From: Mesorhizobium sp. WSM3859
GTDB taxonomy: Bacteria; Pseudomonadota; Alphaproteobacteria; Rhizobiales; Rhizobiaceae
NCBI RefSeq assembly: GCF_002295065.1
Contig: NZ_NSGG01000002.1
Location: forward strand, 1-64,000
DNA length: 64,000 nt
Reading direction: 5' to 3'
Part shown: piece after piece, positions 58,395 through 64,000 of the stretch
Layout: the number at the start of each line of letters is the position of its first letter
Numbering within the stretch: position 1 is the first letter of the stretch
The notes under the pieces: generated by a model
The model's input: the letters and a program-made list of their open reading frames with translations, nothing else
Told to the model about the DNA's origin: nothing
Database searches by the model: none
Made by a program: the position numbers and the translations under genes

Positions 58395-59915
58395 CTAGGC
58401 CAAGGGGCGGATCGCTGGGCCGTTGAGGACAGCTCCGTCCGGCGAGAACTGCGAGCCGTGGCAGGGGCAATCCCAGCATTGCTCGGTCGAATTCCAGTGC
58501 ACGATGCAGCCGAGATGGGTGCAACTGGCCGAATGCCGGTGGAGCCTGCCGTCGCGGTCGCGGCACACGGCGAACTTGCTCAAGCCGTCCTGAAGGATGC
58601 CGCCTTCACCAGGCTTGAGATCGTCGGCCGATTTGATCTCGCCGGGCAGCAAATAGCCGGCAAGGTTCTTCACTGTCGTGAGGTTCTCATTGACGTATTG
58701 TGCAAAGGCTGCGGGCGGCGTCCGGTCCGGGGCGTACACGGCTTCCCAGGGGTTCGATCCTTCCACGATCAAATCGCGGATCAGCAGTCCGGCCAGTGCG
58801 CCGTGCGTCATGCCCTGGCCGGAGTCGCCGGTGGCGATGAAGACGTTGCCGTTGCCGGGGCTGCGGCCTATGAAGCCGCAATAGTCGATCGTATCGAGAA
58901 CCTGACCCGACCATCTCGCTCTTTCTCTTCCGAGATCGGGCACCAATGCCCTGATCCAGGCTTCGAGCGCAGTAAACCGAGCCTCGCCGTCATCGGCTTC
59001 GCCCGATTTGTGATCGCGTCCGCCGGCAATGATACGGTCGGTCCCGCCGGGGCCGGGATTGAGTCGGACATAATAATAGGGATCGTCCATGTCCCAATAG
59101 AGCGCGTCCGGAAGAATTCCCCTTTCGATGTCGAAAGCCATCGCATAGGTGCGGTAAGGCGCCATCTTGCTATGGATCTTTACCCAGGTGTTGATCGGCG
59201 AATTAGTGGCAAACACCGCGTTGGATGCAATGATGGTGGAGCCGCCATCGCATTTCAGGCGAACCTGCTTCCCCTCCTCGATTTCGACGACGGCGCTGTC
59301 GGCGAATACCTTGCCGCCTCGCTTCTGGAAATCGGCCAGCAGCGCGCGAAGATATTTCAGCGGATGGAAAGTGGCCTGGTTCGGATATCGCAGTATGGGC
59401 GCCGATTCGTGGCCCTTGAGCGGTACACCCTTACCGTGCTCAACCTCGACGCCGATCTTTGCTGCGGCGGCATATTCCTTGTTGCATTCTCTGGCGGCCT
59501 CTCTCTCATCCATCCAAGCGGCGGGGAAAAGGAAGCCGTCCAGACGCCGAAAGTCGCAGTCGATCTCCAGCCTGCCGACATGCTGTTCGATACAGTCGAC
59601 AGCGGCTTGCTGGCTTTCCTGAAATCCGCGCGCGAGGGCCTCGCCACGCATCTTGACCAGAGCGCTCAAACCGTCATCGCAGATCGGCGCCAGATGGGCG
59701 GTCGTGCGGGATGTCATGCCGCCGAGCAAGGGGCCGCGATCCACAAGCACCACCTTGCGTCCTGCCAAGGCCAGCTCATAGGCGATGGAAACACCGGCGA
59801 TGCCGGCTCCGATGACGGCCACATCGCAATGCTCGTCCTGCTCGAGGCGGGGAGCGCTGGGGAAGCTGGTGTCGAGCATCCAAAAAGATCTGGTCGCTTC
59901 GCCGCTGACGTTCAT
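58395..59915 (-). CDS. FAD-dependent oxidoreductase fused to a Rieske [2Fe-2S] domain
   Basis: This 506-residue protein has a DAO-type FAD domain (VAVIGAGIAGVSIAYELALA, residues about 30-380) and a C-terminal Rieske domain. The cluster ligands are CTHLGC and CPCHGSQF (CxH...CxxH). The first half also has the SRTTAHLAPICDDG block known in such fusions. Substrate is unknown; the family may oxidise amines or thiols and pass electrons to the iron-sulphur cluster. There is no signal peptide. The gene is divergent from the exported globin. Confidence 0.9.
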   Translation of the reverse strand: MNVSGEATRSFWMLDTSFPSAPRLEQDEHCDVAVIGAGIAGVSIAYELALAGRKVVLVDRGPLLGGMTSRTTAHLAPICDDGLSALVKMRGEALARGFQESQQAAVDCIEQHVGRLEIDCDFRRLDGFLFPAAWMDEREAARECNKEYAAAAKIGVEVEHGKGVPLKGHESAPILRYPNQATFHPLKYLRALLADFQKRGGKVFADSAVVEIEEGKQVRLKCDGGSTIIASNAVFATNSPINTWVKIHSKMAPYRTYAMAFDIERGILPDALYWDMDDPYYYVRLNPGPGGTDRIIAGGRDHKSGEADDGEARFTALEAWIRALVPDLGRERARWSGQVLDTIDYCGFIGRSPGNGNVFIATGDSGQGMTHGALAGLLIRDLIVEGSNPWEAVYAPDRTPPAAFAQYVNENLTTVKNLAGYLLPGEIKSADDLKPGEGGILQDGLSKFAVCRDRDGRLHRHSASCTHLGCIVHWNSTEQCWDCPCHGSQFSPDGAVLNGPAIRPLA

Positions 59916-60225
59916 CGCATTCTCACCGAGACGACATAAGCTCGCCGGATCGACCGATTTTGGCCGCTGCGAGCGGGGGCCGTGCGTTTCAAACTCCGCT
60001 CGACGCGGAATGTTCCTGAACCTGGACGACGCTCGCGCTAGCGCGGTCGTCCAACTGGCGTAGCCACGAAACAGGCCGCTCGAACGGAATATTTGGGGCT
60101 GGGGACTCGTTCGTTTCTCAGACGATGCCAAGGTAAGGCAAAGTGGACATATCCGACGATCAAAATCATTGAAGCCGCCAGACAGGCCGCGGCTTGCTCT
60201 GGCGTAACCTCGAAGGGAACCGGAG

Positions 60226-60777
60226 ATGACAACGGCTGTTTCGACCTCTTTCACAAGACGATGTGTCGTCGCAGGGCTGGCGGTGGCCGCCGCATCGACG
60301 GCTGCATTGCCCGCCGACATGGCGCGCGCGCAGACCAAGCAAACCACGCCTGACAAAAGCCTGTACGAGCGGTTGGGGGGCGTGTTCGCCATCGCTGCGG
60401 TGGTGGATTACTTCAGCGACGCCGTCGTGAAGAATCCCATCGTCGGCAAGAAGTCCAAGAACCCGCAGCTACGGAAATGGCACACCCAGAACCTTGAACG
60501 GCTCCCCGGCCTCAAATTCATGCGCACGCTGTGGGTCTGCGACGTTTCCGGCGGCCCCTACAAGTTCGTGGCCACAAGGCCCGGCGCGACACCGCTCGGC
60601 CTCGAGGAGGCGCATCGCGACTTGCGGATCTCTCCGGCGGAATTCGACGAGGTCGCGGCGGAACTGGGGCGGACCTTGGACCACTTCAAGGTGCCGAAGG
60701 CCGAAAAGTCGGAGGTCCTGGAGGCCTTCGCCGCGCACAAGGACGAGGTTACCGCCGGCTTCGCCAAAAAGGGCTGA
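60226..60777 (+). CDS. Exported truncated haemoglobin (group I-like)
   Basis: This 183-residue protein has a twin-arginine-type signal (TRRCVVAGLAVAAASTAALP, then cleavage near ARA). The mature part is a truncated-globin domain: SLYERLGGVFAIAAVVDYFS, NPQLRKWHTQNLERLPGLKF, HRDLRISPAEFDEVAAELGR and a proximal-type His in EEAHRDL. Truncated globins bind haem and O2 or NO. Export, possibly with cofactor already bound by Tat, is unusual. It is divergent from the FAD/Rieske gene across about 310 bases. Confidence 0.87.
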   Translation: MTTAVSTSFTRRCVVAGLAVAAASTAALPADMARAQTKQTTPDKSLYERLGGVFAIAAVVDYFSDAVVKNPIVGKKSKNPQLRKWHTQNLERLPGLKFMRTLWVCDVSGGPYKFVATRPGATPLGLEEAHRDLRISPAEFDEVAAELGRTLDHFKVPKAEKSEVLEAFAAHKDEVTAGFAKKG

Positions 60778-60996
60778 CGCCAGACCGTCGGGCGGCTCTT
60801 TTTTGCCGATCTTGTGCCCCAGCCCGGCGACGGGCTTGGATGGCGCTGTCTTCGCGCGTTTGACATCGAGCGCGCCCGCAGCAGCGGGCTTCGCGTCCTG
60901 ATATCCGCGAGTCCAGAACGGCCTCTTCGGTAAGCTCCGTGACTCGGAGGCTCCGGTTCCTCTATAGAACATCGCTTCCCTCCCCGGAGCCTTCGC

Positions 60997-62388
60997 ATGT
61001 CCGCCTCCCTCATCTCCGGTTTGCATGCCGCCCTCCCCACCGCCACCATCTGGGACGCCGCCGAACTCGCGCAGCGCGATCCGGGCTTCGATGCCCTCAA
61101 TTTCGGCGCTTCGGCGCTGGTGCGGCCGCGTGATGTCGAGGGCGTCGCGACGCTGGTGAAGTTCTGCGCGGAGCGTGGCGTCAGCCTTGTCGCCCAGGGC
61201 GGGCGCACGGGGTTGGCGGGCGGGGCGGCGACCTCCGCCGGGCAGATCATCTGCGATCTTGGCGGGCTTACCCAAATCGAGGAGATCGATCCGTTCGCGC
61301 GGGTGGCGATCGTGCAGGCGGGGGTGACGCTGGGGGCGCTGCGGGAGGCTGCGGCGGCGCATGGGCTCGATCCGGGCATCGACCTTGCGGCGCGCGGCAG
61401 CGCCACCATCGGCGGCATGGTTTCCACCAATGCCGGCGGCATCATGGCCTTTCGCAACGGCACGATGCGCCACCGCGTGCTCGGCCTCGAGGCCGTGCTG
61501 CCGGATGGGCGGGTGTTTTCCGATCTCACTCGGGTGCTCAAGACCAGCGCCGGCTATGACCTGAAGCATCTTTTCATCGGCGCGGAGGGCACGCTGGGCA
61601 TCGTCACCCGCGTGGCGGTGCGGCTCGACCCGGTCGCAGGCGCCAGCGCCACGGCGCTGGTCGGCGTGCCGGATGCGGCAAGTGCCCAGCGCATCGTGCG
61701 GCATTTTTTGGGCTCGACCAGCGCGCGGCTCAGCGCCGCCGAGATCCTGTGGCGCAATTTTGCCTCGCTGATGCAGCGGGGGCTGGGCTATGCGCCCGGG
61801 CAGTTGCCGCTCGATGCGCCCTGCCTTCTGGTGCTGGGGCTCGGCGCCGACTCGATCGAGGCGGCCAGAGGCGTGCTGGAGGACGGGTTGGCGGCTATCT
61901 GGGAAGAGGCCGGCATTCTCGACGGGCTGTTCGCGAGTTCCGAGGCGCAAGCCGCCCAGATGTGGCGGCTGCGCGAGGAGACGGTTGAGATCGAGCGCGC
62001 GCACGCCATGGCGCCCTCCTTCGACGTGTCCGTGCCGGGCGGCGCGCTGGACGCCTATGTGGCGCGCATCGAGGCCGGGCTGAAGCGGATCGACGCCGCC
62101 TACGCGCCCTATGTCTACGGCCATCTCGCCGACGGCAATCTGCACATCTCCATCAATTGCGACGGACCGCTTCCGCATGAGCGGCACGCGGCGATCGAGG
62201 ACGTGCTTTATGAGGGCCTGCGCGAAGCCGGCGGCTCGTTCTCGGCCGAGCATGGCGTGGGGCTGGAGAAGCGCGAGGCCTATGAGCGGCATGCGGATCC
62301 GGTGAAGCGGGATTTGGCGAAGGCGATCAAGGCGCTGATCGATCCCCACAACATTCTCAATCCGGGGAAGATTATTTCCAGAGAGTGA
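60997..62388 (+). CDS. FAD-linked D-2-hydroxyacid dehydrogenase-like enzyme
   Basis: This 463-residue flavoprotein of the FAD-binding/oxidase-C (D-lactate, glycolate oxidase GlcD, D-2-hydroxyglutarate dehydrogenase) family reads LVRPRDVEGVATLVKFCAER and VAQGGRTGLAGGA for the FAD domain and STNAGGIMAFRNGTMRHRVL, LKHLFIGAEGTLGIVT, VYGHLADGNLHISIN, FSAEHGVGLEKREAY for the rest. It oxidises a D-2-hydroxyacid and feeds electrons to the respiratory chain. The next gene but one encodes an FMN-dependent L-2-hydroxyacid enzyme. Confidence 0.92.
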   Translation: MSASLISGLHAALPTATIWDAAELAQRDPGFDALNFGASALVRPRDVEGVATLVKFCAERGVSLVAQGGRTGLAGGAATSAGQIICDLGGLTQIEEIDPFARVAIVQAGVTLGALREAAAAHGLDPGIDLAARGSATIGGMVSTNAGGIMAFRNGTMRHRVLGLEAVLPDGRVFSDLTRVLKTSAGYDLKHLFIGAEGTLGIVTRVAVRLDPVAGASATALVGVPDAASAQRIVRHFLGSTSARLSAAEILWRNFASLMQRGLGYAPGQLPLDAPCLLVLGLGADSIEAARGVLEDGLAAIWEEAGILDGLFASSEAQAAQMWRLREETVEIERAHAMAPSFDVSVPGGALDAYVARIEAGLKRIDAAYAPYVYGHLADGNLHISINCDGPLPHERHAAIEDVLYEGLREAGGSFSAEHGVGLEKREAYERHADPVKRDLAKAIKALIDPHNILNPGKIISRE

Positions 62389-62441
62389 GGGCTACGCCTG
62401 AGAGGCAGGCAGGACAGAGGGGAGCGCGACGGGTCGCGGCG

Positions 62442-63050
62442 TCAGCCAAGCTTGGGTTCGATGGACAGGCCGCCTCCCATCAACCTTTTCGCCGCCTCCG
62501 CCGCCGCCGTGCAGTAGCTCGCGTCGCCGTGGATCAGCAGCATCACCATGGCGCCTTCGATCAGCAAAGCGAGCTCGCGCGCACGCGCCTTCGGCGACGG
62601 GATGTCCGCCCTGGCGAGCAACGTTTCCAGATGCGCTTCCATCAGCGCCTTGTGCTGGCTGGCGATCGAGCGCGCCGGGTGGCCGGAGAGGTCGGCGAGC
62701 TCGATCGCCAGCCGCGTGAAGCCGGAGCCGGCCCAGCGTGGCTTGGACGACCATCTGACCAGGCCCTCGAACAGCTTGTCGATCAGCGCGTCCGGGCCAC
62801 CCGACAGGTCGATGCCGTAGTTCTGGAAGTCGGCGAAGGTGCGCTCGTGCTGCGAGGCAAGCACGGCGGTCAAGAGCGCGTCCTTGCTGTCGAAGTGATA
62901 GTAGAGCGTGCGCTTGGTGACGCCGGCGGCGTCGGCGATCTCGTCCATGCCGACGCGGAAAAAACCCCGGCGGCGAAACAGCTTGTATGCCGCCTGCAGG
63001 ATCACGGGCCTGGTTGCATCGGATGATCTGGGCATGGGCGGCGCTGCCAT
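62442..63050 (-). CDS. TetR-family regulator
   Basis: This 202-residue TetR protein has the helix-turn-helix in VILQAAYKLFRRRGFFRVGM and AGVTKRTLYYHFDSKDALL. The ligand domain ends ALLIEGAMVMLLIHGDASYC. It is divergent from the FMN-enzyme gene and could repress it. The start at 63050 is used; an ATG five codons inside (MPRSSDATRP) is an alternative. Neither has a good ribosome site. Confidence 0.9.
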   Translation of the reverse strand: MAAPPMPRSSDATRPVILQAAYKLFRRRGFFRVGMDEIADAAGVTKRTLYYHFDSKDALLTAVLASQHERTFADFQNYGIDLSGGPDALIDKLFEGLVRWSSKPRWAGSGFTRLAIELADLSGHPARSIASQHKALMEAHLETLLARADIPSPKARARELALLIEGAMVMLLIHGDASYCTAAAEAAKRLMGGGLSIEPKLG

Positions 63051-63141
63051 CGCGGTGAAAGTATACTCGCTAGTGAATTTACATCGGCAGGCTTGCGGCC
63101 TTCAATGATCAGCGCAAGCTAATATTCGGTAGGAGGACGGC

Positions 63142-64000
63142 GATGGAAAGAGTAGTCCCCACGGTGCTTGATGTTCCGACAGGAATCGTGGCGCTGCCCA
63201 GCGAATCCAGGGCGGCGTCGACGGCGCCGAAGCTGATGACGGAAATGACCTGCATCGAGGACCTGCGCGAGGCGGCGCGGCGGCGCGTGCCGCGCGTTTT
63301 CAACGACTATCTCGAGGCCGGCTCCTATGCCGAGCAGACCTTGCGCGCCAACCGCGCTGATCTCGAGCGCATCACGCTGAAGCAGCGCGTGCTGGTCAAT
63401 GTCGAGCAGCGCGACACGGCGACCACGATCCTCGGCGAGAAGGTCTCGGTGCCGGTGGCGCTGGCGCCGATCGGTCTTGGCGGCATGCAATGGGCCGATG
63501 GCGAGATCCTCGCCTGCCGCGCCGCCAAGACCGCAGGCGTTCCCTACACGATGAGCACGATGTCGATCTGCTCGATCGAGGACGTGGCTGAGGCCGTCGA
63601 TTATCCGTTCTGGTTCCAGCTCTATGTGATGAAGGATCGCGGTTTCGCACGCTCGCTGGTCGAGCGGGCGATCGCCGGCCGCTGCGGCGCGCTGGTGCTC
63701 ACCGTCGACCTGCAGGTGCTAGGCCAGCGCCATGCCGATGTCAGGAACGGGCTTTCGGTGCCGCCGGCGTTGAAACTTCGCACGATCCTCGACATAGCCG
63801 GCCATCCGGCCTGGGCGGCCCGCATGCTCACCGCCAAACGCTGGACCTTCGGCAACCTCACCGGCCATCTCAAGGGCGAGGACGATGTCCGGGCGGTGGC
63901 GGACTGGGTAGCGCATCAGTTCGACGCGACGCTGAATTGGAGCGACGTCGAGTGGATCCGGAGCATCTGGCCGGGCAAGCTGATCGTCAAAGGCATCCTC
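63142..64000 (+). CDS. lldD: FMN-dependent alpha-hydroxy-acid oxidising protein, partial at the window end
   Basis: From the ATG at 63142 (GGAGG nine bases upstream) 286 codons are open to the right edge. The protein reads EDLREAARRRVPRVFNDYLE, GSYAEQTLRANRADLERI, VPVALAPIGLGGMQWADGEI, the FQLYVMKDRGFARSLVERA block and VDLQVLGQRHADVRNG, then WPGKLIVKGIL at the edge. These are blocks of L-lactate dehydrogenase/glycolate-oxidase-type enzymes. It oxidises an L-2-hydroxyacid, likely L-lactate. The C-terminal active-site half lies outside the window. Confidence 0.88.

Noticed and set aside
60038-60232. 64-codon minus-strand frame with a hydrophobic stretch between the Rieske and globin genes
   Set aside because: It occupies the divergent promoter region, and codon use is not gene-like.
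63057-63080. TetR operator near ACTCGCTAGTGA
   Set aside because: Only three-base arms are symmetric, so there is not enough to support an operator.

Overview
The window looks like a chromosomal stretch of a Mesorhizobium-like alphaproteobacterium (Hyphomicrobiales). The evidence is high GC with strong G/C third-position bias, many small rhizobial families (DUF982 twins, DUF768-like, DUF2934, DUF6894-like, DUF6428), a minCDE operon on the chromosome, a dmeR-dmeF cobalt/nickel efflux pair, a bacterial Ku gene, and several families of palindromic intergenic repeats. No rRNA, tRNA, CRISPR array or intact insertion sequence was seen. Only the first ~80 bases hint at an IS terminus. The last gene runs off the right edge.

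Layout. 0.3-3.3 kb: a membrane GGDEF/EAL protein and an HSL-type esterase. 3.6-7.3 kb: one minus-strand run of two paralogous AraC regulators, a hidden 57-residue ORF, two paralogous alpha/beta hydrolases and the tail of a third. 7.5-10.5 kb: an M20 amidohydrolase, a PIN-domain toxin-antitoxin pair, 3-methyladenine DNA glycosylase and a DUF2934 protein. 10.5-16.6 kb: small enzymes and exported proteins, a divergent VOC/LysR pair and a GYD protein. 16.7-21.1 kb: an island of small rhizobial genes around a phospholipase D/cardiolipin-synthase-like protein, with a LysR remnant and a frameshifted DUF768-like gene. 21.2-24.8 kb: an L,D-transpeptidase, an MDR oxidoreductase, and an SDR/TetR divergon with twin palindromic operators. 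25.1-28.7 kb: a dimethylglycine-dehydrogenase-like flavoprotein followed by an enolase-superfamily enzyme resembling hydroxyproline-betaine epimerase. 28.9-33.6 kb: DUF2934, phosphodiester glycosidase, PRC-barrel, an ars locus (arsR, arsC, DUF6428), PilZ and an atypical low-GC exported protein.

33.8-36.5 kb: a cobalamin-riboswitch-controlled cobalt uptake locus (cbtB, cbtA, one accessory protein and a divergent degenerate histidine phosphatase), split by composite palindromic repeats. 36.5-43.5 kb: TetR/VOC, dmeRF with its operator, ku, and a set of very small genes among repeats. 44.0-47.7 kb: a NarL-type two-component system ending in an octamer tandem array, then two Gly/Asn-rich exported paralogues. 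48.0-54.6 kb: an EamA exporter and a four-gene translationally coupled surface-polysaccharide operon (acyltransferase, two GT2, ABC exporter). 54.6-55.1 kb: three MITE-like elements with terminal inverted repeats. 55.1-57.2 kb: minCDE. 57.4-64.0 kb: an NTF2-like protein, a lipoprotein, a FAD/Rieske oxidoreductase divergent from a Tat-type exported truncated globin, a D-2-hydroxyacid-dehydrogenase-like enzyme, a TetR regulator and a partial FMN-dependent 2-hydroxyacid dehydrogenase.

Coordinates were read by eye from the sequence and its translations. Family names come from motif recognition without any database search. Operator calls rest on symmetry and position only.
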